From: a bacterium | Lineage (GTDB): Bacteria > Orphanbacterota > Orphanbacteria > Orphanbacterales > Orphanbacteraceae | Reading direction: 5' to 3' | NCBI GenBank assembly: GCA_025782575.1 | Contig: JALGYY010000047.1 | Location: forward strand, 62,001-126,000 | Length of the DNA: 64,000 bases | Shown here: piece after piece, positions 16,853 through 25,800 of the stretch | How positions within the stretch are numbered: the stretch's first letter is position 1 | Layout of the letters: the number at the start of each line of letters is the position of its first letter | Position numbers and translations under genes: made by a program | Notes under the pieces: model-generated | The model's database searches: none | The model's input: only the letters and a program-made list of their open reading frames with translations | Told to the model about the DNA's origin: nothing

Positions 16853-18550
16853 TCAAACCCCTCCTTCGATAGGCAGGTTGAACTGGATTGTCGCCCCGCC
16901 TTCATCACCTGATTGAACCTGAAACCTACCGCCGTGGGCCTCGATGATCGACCGGCTGACCGACAATCCCATGCCCATCCCCTCGGCCTTAGTCGTAAAA
17001 AACGGATCGAATATCCGGCCGGCGATATCCGCCGGAATACCGGGTCCTGAATCGGCTACTGAAACAATTGCGAAGTCGTCATTCTCACGGGAGGTCCGAA
17101 TGGTAAGTGTTCGAACCGCAGAGCCGGCTTCCTGCATCGCCTCGACCGCGTTCCGAATGAGGTTCAGAATGACCTGTTGGATCTGAACACGGTCAGAAGC
17201 GATATCAGTAAGGTCTTGGTCAAGATCCAGGATTGCGGTAACCCGGCCGAGTCGAATGTCCTGCTGCGACAGATCGAGCATCTCTTTCACGAGCTCATTC
17301 AGATTTACCTGGGTGCGCTGCGGTTCTTTCTGATGGACGAAGTTTCGCAGTCTACGAATGATCGCACCCGCTCGTTCCGCCTGCTCCGCGGCGCGATCGA
17401 GGCCGTACAGGATGTGTTCGTTCGCAGTCTCTCCGTTTCGCAACCGCCCGGCACACCCTCGCGTGTAATTAATGATTGCGGTGAGCGGCTGGTTCAGCTC
17501 ATGTGCGATTCCCGAAGCCATTTCGCCCATCGTGCTGAGCCGCGAAAGCTGGGCAAGTTCGGTCTGAAGCTGGAGCGCCTTTGCCTCGGCCTCTTTCTGT
17601 TCCGTCACATCCCGCGCAATCGCTTCGAGTGCGATGATCCGCCCGCTTGCGTCGAACACACCACGGTTAGATTGTAGAATCCATCGCTTGTTCCCTTCCG
17701 GATCGCGAACAACATATTCGGTGGTACCCCGGACGTCGCCGTCCAGGAAGCTCTGCCATGCTGCCGAGAAGCGCTCCCGGTGGTTTTCATCGACGATGGA
17801 TCGAAGAAGGGTGTGATCCTTGACGAACTGCCCACTCGGATACCCGAAAACTCGCCGCGCCGCTCCGCTCATGTAGACGATGCGCCCTTCCGGCAGCGCA
17901 AAACGGAAGATGGCGTCATGAAGCCCCTCGACCAGTTCCCGGTACTTCTTCTCACTTGATATCAGTTTGATTTCGGCCTGTTGTCTATCGAGTATTTCTT
18001 CTTTCAGCTTGCTGTTCGCCGCGGAAAGACTCGCCGTCCGTTCTTCCACGCGTCGCTCGAGATCGCGGTAGGCCTTCTGAATCGTCAGCTCAGCGCGGAT
18101 CTGATCGGTGGCATTGAATCCGAACCCGGCCGTCCCGATGATCCGACCCGATTGATCACGCAAGGGGCCGACGCTGTTGAAGTACCAGTTACCCGCGAGA
18201 TGGGAAGTACAGTTCACCGTCTTACCGGTCAGCGCTTTGTGGTGGGCGTCAAGAAGCTCTCCATCCGTGGGATCGGTGCGAAAGAACTCGGCCACAGAAA
18301 AGCCGACCGGACCGTTCGGCTCCATATTCAGCGAATCGAGTCCCGGTCCGAGACAAGAAGTCAGTTCGAAGTCCGAATCAGTCGTCCAGAAAAGAGCGGG
18401 AAACCGGCTGCTGAGCAGGTTGAACCAGGTATCCCGGACGGCCGGCTCCGCCGCGAGCGGGGAAACGGGAGGTGCGCCTATCGCAGAAGACTGTCCAGGC
18501 TCGCCATAGACCTCATCCTCAGCCCGCTTCTTTGTCGGTCCGTCCAGCAT
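16853..18550 (-). CDS. Cytosolic PAS-domain sensor histidine kinase (FixL/TodS-like)
   Basis: 565 residues with no membrane segment, so sensing is cytosolic. A PAS-like fold lies at about 40-150 (FWTTDSDFELTSCLG to IIGTAGFGFNATD), a coiled coil at 155-205, and a second PAS with PAC at 205-318 (GRIVYMSGAARRVFGYPSGQF, DVTEQKEAE). The HisKA H-box has His350 in SGIAHELNQPLTAI. The HATPase domain carries an N-box (ILNLIRNAVEAMQEAG), G1 (VADSGPGIP), F-box (FDPFFTTKAEGMGMGLSVS) and G2. The H-box HELNQPL is the FixL type. It is the first gene of the pair with the FixJ-like regulator. Oxygen sensing cannot be claimed because no heme ligand is identified. Confidence 0.93.
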   Translation of the reverse strand: MLDGPTKKRAEDEVYGEPGQSSAIGAPPVSPLAAEPAVRDTWFNLLSSRFPALFWTTDSDFELTSCLGPGLDSLNMEPNGPVGFSVAEFFRTDPTDGELLDAHHKALTGKTVNCTSHLAGNWYFNSVGPLRDQSGRIIGTAGFGFNATDQIRAELTIQKAYRDLERRVEERTASLSAANSKLKEEILDRQQAEIKLISSEKKYRELVEGLHDAIFRFALPEGRIVYMSGAARRVFGYPSGQFVKDHTLLRSIVDENHRERFSAAWQSFLDGDVRGTTEYVVRDPEGNKRWILQSNRGVFDASGRIIALEAIARDVTEQKEAEAKALQLQTELAQLSRLSTMGEMASGIAHELNQPLTAIINYTRGCAGRLRNGETANEHILYGLDRAAEQAERAGAIIRRLRNFVHQKEPQRTQVNLNELVKEMLDLSQQDIRLGRVTAILDLDQDLTDIASDRVQIQQVILNLIRNAVEAMQEAGSAVRTLTIRTSRENDDFAIVSVADSGPGIPADIAGRIFDPFFTTKAEGMGMGLSVSRSIIEAHGGRFQVQSGDEGGATIQFNLPIEGGV

Positions 18551-18697
18551 TTTCGGATTCCTGATTTGCCGCTCTTGCGGTCGCTCGCCGATTCAGGGCG
18601 AAGCTGAGCATCTTGGCCCAATTGTCACTGATGCTAGTGTTCGGCGGGAGCGTCGAGCGGCATAATAAGTGAAAACCCGCGTTTATACCACAAAATG

Positions 18698-18740
18698 TGT
18701 AAGATTGTTTGAGTGTTGATTGTAAGAGCATTTCTTACAA
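18698..18740. promoter_or_regulatory. TGTAAGA inverted-repeat cluster upstream of the histidine kinase
   Basis: The 282-bp gap between the AgmX-like gene's stop (18833) and the kinase start (18550) contains TTGTAAGA at 18720-18727 and its exact reverse complement TCTTACAA at 18733-18740, separated by GCATT, plus a third TGTAAGA at 18698-18704. The stretch is more AT-rich than the surroundings. It lies in the promoter region of the kinase/regulator operon and may be an operator for that FixJ-like regulator or another protein. A hairpin acting as terminator for the long operon ending at 18833 is an alternative, but no U-tract follows. I see no gene in the rest of the gap. Confidence 0.4.
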
Positions 18741-18832
18741 AGCGGTTTGTCAGGGATTGCCCGCTGGAGGCGAAGCCGGACCTGCTGATATTGACAGGGT
18801 TTCCCCTTGGTCAAACCTGCAGGGAGAGCGGC

Positions 18833-19882
18833 CTACTTAGGGGGCGTGAAAATGAATGGTGCCTTGAAAGTGACGACCCCCTTCGGAATTTCCGGAAACC
18901 GCCAACCACGAATCTGTGAGATAGCACAAGCCGCAAGATCTTCGGATGCCAGTGTGTTTTCCACCACAGTTGCTTCCAAAACATTGCCGGACGGAGCTAC
19001 GGTGATTCCTACAACCAGCTTTCCCCGGAGACCCGGGCTTCGATTCAGCTCATTGTCGTAACAGAATTGGATCCCGGCCGAGTATTTCCGAACTACCGCG
19101 AGCAGGGAAGAGTTGCTTCGCCACTCGCCACCTCCGCGCGTACCCGAACCTGAACCGGCCACGCCACCCCGTCTGCCGCCGGCCCTCCCGCCCGGTGATC
19201 CTGGGCCACTGCCCGCTGCCCCTCCCCCAAGATCGTCGATGGAGGAAATTGTAATTCGGGAGCTGCCGAGCGCTCCACCGAGTGCAGCTACATCAACCCC
19301 TGCGGGGGATCCTGTCGAGGGGGCGCCCGCTTCTCCGGCGCTCCGACCGGCTCTTACCTGTCTCCGGCGTTCCCCTCGCGATTTGTTCACTCCTTTTCCC
19401 TTCCCATCGGCAGATAGAGAGGTGGACAGGTCAGCGAGTACCGCTCCGAGCGATCCCTTTACGTCGGCGAGTTCTCGGCTTACCAACTGTCTCGCCATGG
19501 CCCGCCCCGCCTCGCCTCGCGGAGTCGGTTCGGTCTCCTGCTTTGCGGTCTTGCGGCCCCCCGCCGGTTTCGCAGACTCCGGCCGAGCGTCAGCGACCGG
19601 TTCCGGGTCGGGATTCACCGTCTCAGCCGGCGGCGCGATCGCCTTCACTTCAGGCGTGGTCTGCGATTGCACAACCGGTTCCGGTTTCTGAAGAATCAGC
19701 CTGGCCAGACGTTCCGGAACAGCTTCGATACTCGCCACTTCCATCTCCCGGTTGGGAGTGATGAGAACAATGGCGAGAAACAGCACGCCGGCCGTGGCCG
19801 ACCAGGAGAGGCACTTTCGGAATCGGGGATCGATCTGGCCCAATACCGGTTGCCTGTATGGGTGAGGTATGGAAATCACCAT
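18833..19882 (-). CDS. AgmX/PglI-type TonB-like energy transducer
   Basis: 349 residues. One membrane helix follows a short cytosolic start (about 28-46, ATAGVLFLAIVLI). A long Pro/Glu/Ala- then Gly/Ser-rich periplasmic linker (70-255) leads to a C-terminal domain at about 258-349: VVRKYSAGIQFCYDNELNRSPGLRGKLVVGITVAPSGNVLEATV and CAISQIRGWRFPEIPKG. That domain is the AgmX/PglI C-terminal fold, related to TonB. In myxobacteria AgmX (GltJ) belongs to the gliding and focal-adhesion machinery. With the ExbB/ExbD genes just upstream, it should carry proton-motive-force energy across the periplasm. GAGGAG lies nine bases before the ATG. It is the last gene of the long operon. Confidence 0.9.
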   Translation of the reverse strand: MVISIPHPYRQPVLGQIDPRFRKCLSWSATAGVLFLAIVLITPNREMEVASIEAVPERLARLILQKPEPVVQSQTTPEVKAIAPPAETVNPDPEPVADARPESAKPAGGRKTAKQETEPTPRGEAGRAMARQLVSRELADVKGSLGAVLADLSTSLSADGKGKGVNKSRGERRRQVRAGRSAGEAGAPSTGSPAGVDVAALGGALGSSRITISSIDDLGGGAAGSGPGSPGGRAGGRRGGVAGSGSGTRGGGEWRSNSSLLAVVRKYSAGIQFCYDNELNRSPGLRGKLVVGITVAPSGNVLEATVVENTLASEDLAACAISQIRGWRFPEIPKGVVTFKAPFIFTPPK

Positions 19883-19895
19883 GATCGGGGTCTCC

Positions 19896-20390
19896 TCAGA
19901 TCTTGATCACCGCGAGCGATATGCTGGCGAACCCGCTTTGCTGACATGTGTACATCACCTTCTGAAGCACCTGGAACGGGATTTCCCGATCACCCTGGAT
20001 CGTGATCTGTCCCTCACTGTCGTCATTCGGCGTGCCTCGAAGCGCCGCGATCTCGTCCTGCTTCTCTTTCGCCTCGGCGAGACGCGCGGCGAGCGGTTCG
20101 ATTTTCATGCCTGTCCCTTCGATCACTTCCCGCACGGTAGATATCAGTTCGCTCCCGAGCAGAATGTCCGTCTCGGAGACAGCCACCACAAGAGTGGCTA
20201 CCGGCTGGTCTTTGCTCGCTGATACCGGAAGCTCTACTCCCGGTACCGGAGTTACTACCTCTCCTTCCGCCACAAAACTCTTCAACAAAAAGAGAAGCAG
20301 CACAGTCAAAATATCCATCATGGAAGTGATTCGGAGCTTCTGCGGCTTCCCGATATTCCTGCGCTTCCGTTTGCTTTTATGTCGAATCAT
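19896..20390 (-). CDS. exbD: ExbD/TolR family protein with intact membrane Asp
   Basis: 164 residues: basic N-terminus (KSKRKRRNIGKPQK), a single membrane helix ITSMMDILTVLLLFLLKSF with Asp26 at the position of the essential proton-carrying Asp of ExbD/TolR, and a periplasmic domain (about 60-164) that includes ITIQGDREIPFQVLQKVMYTCQQSGFASISLAVI, typical of ExbD. It would pair with the ExbB/TolQ-like protein two genes upstream to form a rotary or conformational proton motor. It differs from its neighbour, which has Asn at this position. It starts with ATG and ends 13 bases before the AgmX-like gene. Confidence 0.93.
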   Translation of the reverse strand: MIRHKSKRKRRNIGKPQKLRITSMMDILTVLLLFLLKSFVAEGEVVTPVPGVELPVSASKDQPVATLVVAVSETDILLGSELISTVREVIEGTGMKIEPLAARLAEAKEKQDEIAALRGTPNDDSEGQITIQGDREIPFQVLQKVMYTCQQSGFASISLAVIKI

Positions 20391-20401
20391 GATCGGCCTC
20401 G

Positions 20402-20872
20402 CTATCTGTGATTCGCGCCGAGGAGTGAAATCTGCGGCAGACCCGCCGCACGCACCACGTCCATGACGCCGATAATCGTGTCATACTTCGTTTCCGCTTC
20501 GGCGATGATCATGATCTCTTCATTTTCGGGGTGGGCGCCGGCGACAGATTCGAGTGCTGCCTGAAGCTCTCTCCGCTCATTCTCGCCCCCTCTCGGAACA
20601 GCCGTAGTCGGGATCATTTTCCCTTCGATTACGAACTGCTCCTCCCGGATCGTCACGGCAAGAAGAAGGTTCTCTTCGATGCCGTCGATCTCGTTCTGCT
20701 CTTCCGTGGCGACCTCAAACGGAAGGTTCATGCGGATAACGGACATCTCCACAAAAACCGCCGAGAGAAGAAGCATCGGAATCAGAACGACGAACAGATT
20801 CATGAGCGGAAGGACTTCGAGATCGTCCCTCACAAGCTCGCCGACAGCCGTCTGTTTTCTTCGATTCAACAT
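20402..20872 (-). CDS. exbD: ExbD/TolR family protein with Asn in place of the membrane Asp
   Basis: 156 residues with the ExbD layout: short cytosolic tail, one membrane helix (LEVLPLMNLFVVLIPMLLL) and a periplasmic domain ending EIMIIAEAETKYDTIIGVMDVVRAAGLPQISLLG. The residue aligned with the proton-translocating Asp of ExbD/TolR (normally P-x-x-D) is Asn25. This subunit probably cannot relay protons by itself and may act as a structural partner of the second ExbD, which keeps Asp26. ATG at 20872 has GGAGG five bases upstream; a GTG three bases earlier is too close. It sits directly between the ExbB-like and second ExbD-like genes. Confidence 0.92.
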   Translation of the reverse strand: MLNRRKQTAVGELVRDDLEVLPLMNLFVVLIPMLLLSAVFVEMSVIRMNLPFEVATEEQNEIDGIEENLLLAVTIREEQFVIEGKMIPTTAVPRGGENERRELQAALESVAGAHPENEEIMIIAEAETKYDTIIGVMDVVRAAGLPQISLLGANHR

Positions 20873-20887
20873 CACATCCTCCGGTCG

Positions 20888-21643
20888 TTAGCGAAGAACA
20901 ACCTGAACATCTTCCTGGAACTTCCTGCGCGCAGCTTCGTCGGCAGGAGAGAGGACAGGCGCCTCGGAAGTCGTGCGGTTCGTGACTGCCGGAGCGGCTT
21001 CTCTCGATACTCCTTGCGGGCTCGCAGCGAGTGCCTGAATCAGTCGCACCGACATTTCGTCGATCTGCTCGATGATCCGCTCCACTTTGGAAACCAGAAA
21101 CGAGTGAAGTAGAAGAGTGGGCACGGCGACGATAAGGCCGAAGGCGGTTGTGTTGAGGGCCTGGGAGATTCCCGCCGCGAGAAACGCCGAACGCTGCGAA
21201 GGATCGGCCGCTCCCACGGCAGCAAAAGCTGTAGTCAGACCGAAGATCGTACCGAGCAGTCCGAGCAGGGTGGCGACATTGGAGAGCATGCTGAGGTGGG
21301 GAAGCCGCCGGGTGAGCGGGGGGATCACGATAGAGGCTTCTCCTTCGGCCGAATCGAGCAGAGCATCGCGGGAGTTGTCGGGCGTTTCGAGGACCGTGAG
21401 TGCTACCTGAGCGGCCGGGGACTTAACTTTTCTGCAGAGGTCTACTGCAGCGTGGCGGTCGCCCCGGCCGATATGGGCGAGCAGATCATTTCTCAGTTTA
21501 CGATTGTTAAGGGCGGAAGCTCGAGCGATCACCCAGAAACGCTCCGCCGCAATCGCCACAATGAGAACGGCCGCTCCAAGAATGATGTACATGAACGGTC
21601 CGCCCTGCTTGAAGAACGAAGAAAAAGTCGAAAGGATATCCAT
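20888..21643 (-). CDS. exbB: ExbB/TolQ/MotA-type proton channel
   Basis: 251 residues with three membrane helices: about 18-37 (FMYIILGAAVLIVAIAAERFWVI), 125-150 (LSMLSNVATLLGLLGTIFGLTTAFAAV) and 165-190 (ALNTTAFGLIVAVPTLLLHSFLV). The middle section LLGLLGTIFGLTTAF and LNTTAFGLIVAVP is the MotA_ExbB signature, including the Thr residues lining the channel. It forms the stator pore with the ExbD proteins. The C-terminal tail (Ala/Pro-rich, about 30 residues) is longer than in E. coli ExbB. Start ATG at 21643 with GGAGG ten bases upstream; a GTG at 21652 would overlap the preceding gene and has no room for a binding site. Confidence 0.94.
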   Translation of the reverse strand: MDILSTFSSFFKQGGPFMYIILGAAVLIVAIAAERFWVIARASALNNRKLRNDLLAHIGRGDRHAAVDLCRKVKSPAAQVALTVLETPDNSRDALLDSAEGEASIVIPPLTRRLPHLSMLSNVATLLGLLGTIFGLTTAFAAVGAADPSQRSAFLAAGISQALNTTAFGLIVAVPTLLLHSFLVSKVERIIEQIDEMSVRLIQALAASPQGVSREAAPAVTNRTTSEAPVLSPADEAARRKFQEDVQVVLR

Positions 21644-21645
21644 GA

Positions 21646-21966
21646 TTACCACACCTCCATTTGAGAAAGCCCCGCGGGCAGAGTTAACAGTCGAACAGGG
21701 AGAGCTGCCGATCCGATGGCGGTGTACTCGTCGAGATACAATCTATGAATCATGTCGGGGTAGCGTGGTTGCTCCCGGGACGAAATGAAGAGTACCTGGG
21801 GAAGGGGAATCTCCCCCTCGATCGAAATGGCGTCAAGTGTCCCCGCGTCTCTGCTCGCTTCGCCGGATACCCCGGTTTCAGCAGATAGAATGGTGGCCGG
21901 AAGCAGTAAGCACGCCATGACGATGACGGGCCATGTCGTCTGGTTCCATTTGTGAGTCTTTGTCAT
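21646..21966 (-). CDS. Small secreted protein preceding the ExbB gene
   Basis: 106 residues: a signal peptide (WPVIVMACLLLPATILSAE) and a short mature part with ISIEGEIPLPQVLFISSREQPRYPDMIHRLYLDEY. From memory, myxobacterial and deltaproteobacterial motor clusters have a small protein at this very place, between the TPR lipoprotein and TolQ genes, with a similar IEGE...P.V..I..R pattern; this needs a profile search. Function unknown; a periplasmic connector is possible. The ATG overlaps the stop of the TPR-lipoprotein gene (ATGA), and its stop lies two bases before the ExbB start. Confidence 0.75.
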   Translation of the reverse strand: MTKTHKWNQTTWPVIVMACLLLPATILSAETGVSGEASRDAGTLDAISIEGEIPLPQVLFISSREQPRYPDMIHRLYLDEYTAIGSAALPVRLLTLPAGLSQMEVW

Positions 21967-22889
21967 TGCTCTTCTCCGATGATTCCGCCATTGCCGTCGC
22001 CACCGACGGGAAGCGTTCCGGCCGGCCGGTCAAAGTAAGGGGCGATCCCGTCCGGGTCGGCGCTCGCTCTCTCCGAGTACCGGCCGAACCACTCGGCCGC
22101 CTGCTGTTCGTCGTAAAAGTAGAATTGCTCGACAATCGCCAGATTGTAGTAAGGCCCGGGGAGATCAGAATCGATCTCGACGGCGTTCAAGAATGAATCA
22201 CGTGCGCTCATCGGATCGCCGGCATAGAGAAGGGAAATACCGTAATTGTTATGATTCGCAGCGCTCCCCGGGTCGGCCAGAAGAGCGCTCCTTGTCGCCT
22301 CGCCGGCATTTTCAAAATTTTCTCCCTTGAGCCGGATATAGGCGAGTGATGATCCTGTAGACTTCCAGTGCGGTCCCGGACGGTGAAGGAGCTCGATCAC
22401 TTCGGCGGCCCCTCCCGGTTCGCCGGCCGCCTCCGAATGGAGGGCGAACGAGGCGAGAACCTCTTCGGGAACAATGGATCCATTACGGCGAACACCATCT
22501 ATGATGGATAGCGCTTCTCCGTATCTCCCGGACTCGTAGAGAAGCTTGGAATAAGCTGTCAATGCCGGCATGTAAGCCGGGTCACGATCAAGAGAGGCGC
22601 GGAGATACTCTTCTGATTCGGTTTTCCGTCCGAGCCTGGTACATACCTCCGCTGCCTGGTAGAGCCAGTACGGTTCATCCGGTTCGTAGCGAGCCGATCG
22701 GTCAAGCCGGCGGAGCAGCTGATCGCCGGCGAGTTCCCCTTCCCCTATGATCTCCTCCACCAGGAAACCAGCCGTGCTGTTTCTCGAACCACACCCGCTC
22801 ATGATCATGGGAACGGCGAGGACGAACAGGAGCAGGTACTGTCTATTGAAATACGAAGCGATCGGGCGTCCGCTCGATGACGAGTTCAT
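21963..22889 (-). CDS. TPR lipoprotein (AglT/GltE-like)
   Basis: 308 residues. A type II signal peptide with lipobox MSGC (Cys33) anchors it, probably to the outer membrane. The rest is a chain of TPR helices, for example PYWLYQAAEVCTRLGRKTESEEYLRASLDRDPAYMPALTAYSKLLYESGRYGEALSII and SAANHNNYGISLLYAGDPMSARDSFLNAVEIDSDLPGPYYNLAIVEQFYF. Such lipoproteins scaffold multi-protein complexes in the periplasm. By position (between the giant TPR protein and the ExbB module) it corresponds to AglT/GltE in gliding-motility-like clusters. This equation is inference from layout. Start and upstream stop share one base (TAATG). Confidence 0.85.
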   Translation of the reverse strand: MNSSSSGRPIASYFNRQYLLLFVLAVPMIMSGCGSRNSTAGFLVEEIIGEGELAGDQLLRRLDRSARYEPDEPYWLYQAAEVCTRLGRKTESEEYLRASLDRDPAYMPALTAYSKLLYESGRYGEALSIIDGVRRNGSIVPEEVLASFALHSEAAGEPGGAAEVIELLHRPGPHWKSTGSSLAYIRLKGENFENAGEATRSALLADPGSAANHNNYGISLLYAGDPMSARDSFLNAVEIDSDLPGPYYNLAIVEQFYFYDEQQAAEWFGRYSERASADPDGIAPYFDRPAGTLPVGGDGNGGIIGEEQ

Positions 22890-25800
22890 TATTGTTTCTC
22901 CTCATGCGGTTGTTCGAGACTCCCCGAGTCGAGGGTCAGTTCATCACCGGAGATCGGGGCATGCTCATCCTGCTCATTCTGTTCATCCGATGCCGCGATA
23001 ACGGGCACGGCGCGGGCCTCGGCGGCCACGAGCGGGAAGTCCATCTCAGGCATGTGAACAAAACGCCTGGCCACGCGGGGCCAGAGCGATCTTCGTGTTC
23101 GGCCGATCCAGCCACCTTCGTCTTCATTGCTCTCCCCGGATTGTCGGAGGAGTTTCTCCCATGCCTGTTCAGCTGCATCGTCGAACTCCCATGCCTGTTC
23201 GCTCAGGACTTCGCGGTAGGCGGCAGCATCGTCGCCTGTTAAATCGGGGGGAGGTTCGCCATGTCGAACAGCGTCGGCGAAGTGAACGAGCGTGCTCCCG
23301 ATCCGATAAGCAGCAGCACGGTTCCAGGGATAAGCTTCCATCGCTATGCACGTCCGGTACTTGGCGAATACGACATCGAGCAGCTCCTTCTTGGCTGCAA
23401 TCGATTCCGAGAGTGGGTGAGTGATTCGGAGCTGCCGGAACCTGTTTGACGCTTCTTCGCCGGCGAGAAAACCGGCGCGGGCGAGTAGAACCGGATCGCT
23501 GAGATCAGGATGGTCTGCCGCGAGTATCTGATAGCGGGCGAGGTGGGACGAACCTGCCCCGGTGCTCATGAGTGAAGAGATCGGGTTGTCCGGTCCTACG
23601 GCATCCAGTTCTCGCCCGGCCCGACTCCCGAGCACGGCAAGCGCCGTCTCCACATCACCGGGAAAGCGGTCGAGGTAAATGGTCTGGATGTGGTCAGCCC
23701 CTGCAGGGTCACCGGCCAGAGCAAGGAGCTTACTCGCTTTCCAGAGAGCATCCCCTGCATCCGGATCGTCACCATGAAAATCCGCGAAAGACTCATATGC
23801 CCGTGCGGCGGCTGCCGGCCGTCCGGCCTCTTCCCACGTGGACGCGATCTGCAGCCTCGAGTCCTTGACCCACTCACTGTCGGTGTACTGATCGATCAGG
23901 TTTGTCCAACACCGAACGGCCGCATCCGGCGACTCACCCTCGCGGAATCCCAGGCCGGCTCGATAAAGAGCCGTGGCAGCGTGCTCGTATGAGTCATGGT
24001 CGGCGGCAAGCTTCTCGAAGAGGCGGGCGGCGATTTCAGGGCGGTCTGAATCCGAAATGGCCGTCGCTTCCGCCTGGCGAAACAGGCAGAGTGGGACGAG
24101 CGCCTCCATGGCGACTGCGAGAGAATCGATACCGTGCTCTACGGCAATCTGACCGGCCCGCTCATAAGCGAGAGCCGCGCGGTCGAACTCGGCCAGTTCG
24201 AAGTAGGTCTGCCCGAGAAGCCGCGCAGCCACGGGAGCTCGCTCGTCCTGATCACAAAGAACGAGGAAGCGTTCAAGCCCTTCCAGTGCGACGGGGGTGC
24301 GATCGTGGTAGTAGGCGAGTGTGGCCGCCCGCCAGATCACATCGGCCCGCTTCTTCTCACCCGTTATGACAGGTAGCAATCGGTCCGACGCCGTTATCAG
24401 TGAGGCGGCGATCGAGTCAGGGCCGGTATCCATCTCCCCCCGGGAAGATTCATACCAGGTGTCGAGCATTGAAATGACCTGCCAGGCTGCATCCTCCCGA
24501 ATTTCCAGGGAGTCGGCAAACACTCCGTTCTCGAAATGATTCACGGCGGAATCATATTCGCCGAGAAATCCCGCCGCTTCACCCGCGTAATAGTGGAGTA
24601 AGGCGGACCGGGACTCGTCACTCCACGTGGCGATCATGATCTCATAGATCTCGAGTGCGTCTTCCCAGTCGGTCGTGTCCCCGCTTGCTCTTGCCGCAAC
24701 ATGATGGGAGAGAGCCGCCCGCGAATAGGAATCGAACGCGAAGGAATCTCCCTCGGCCCGGAGCGAGTCATCTTTGATGGCCTCAGACCAAGCAGCCCCA
24801 TTGAGAAAGCGCGGGGCGAGATCGAGACGGGCGCTCATCGCATCATCTTTACGGTTGGCAGTGTCCAGCGTTTCAATCAACCGTCTGGCCGCTAGGAGAG
24901 CACTCGGATCGGTGGGGTACTTCTCGAGCCATAACCGTTCGATGTCCACCGACTCGTCGATCAGACTGAAGCGTCTGAATAGCGTGGAAAGCCCCGCCAG
25001 AATGGATCGTTCGTATCCCCGTTTCCCCTCGCCGGAAAACAGCTCCTCGAATGGCCCGGCCCCGCCGGCCCTTGCAAGGGAGTGGATCAGGTACTCCCTT
25101 GCCTCTTCCCGGAGGTCTGCAGTGCCGCTCCCGACCCCCTCTTCGTAATGGTCGAGCAGGCGGCGGAACGAACGAGCCCCATCTTTGTAGCTCTCGAGAT
25201 TGAAATGAGCCCAGCCGGTCTTATAGAGCGCAATAGCCGTAAACTCGGCGTTTTCTCCCCTTGCCGCTTCTTCGAACCACGGAATAGACGAAGCAAATTG
25301 TTTTTTGTGAAAACTATCGTCCCCCAGTCTCAGGAGAGCCTCCTGGCGATGCTCGGTCTCGGGATAGTGCCGGACGAGACGGGTCAGCACGGCAATTCCG
25401 GCATGGTCACCCTCGTCGAGCTGGATCATGCCGATGTTGAACAGCACGGCATCCATTCGGTGAAACTGTTGATCTTGATCCCGAATGGACTTGTAGAGAT
25501 CATAGGCCGGTCCATAGTCCACAAACGGAGTCGCACCGGTTCCGGCTCCCGGGCCGTCAAGGAATGCAGCCATTCGAACGGAGAAATCTTCTTTTGCTTT
25601 GGCGAGTTCCAGGCTCGCGAGGCGAAAACGAACATCTCCGCGTGTAACAGGATCGGGATAACCGGCAAGAAATGAACTGAAGCGCTCGATCGCTTCAGCT
25701 CTCATGTTCCCCGGCGAGGAGACGGCCGTCCCTTCACCAGGATGATGTGAAGCGATCCACGCGAGTTCATCGGATGCAATGGCGAGCGTGTAGAGAAGCC

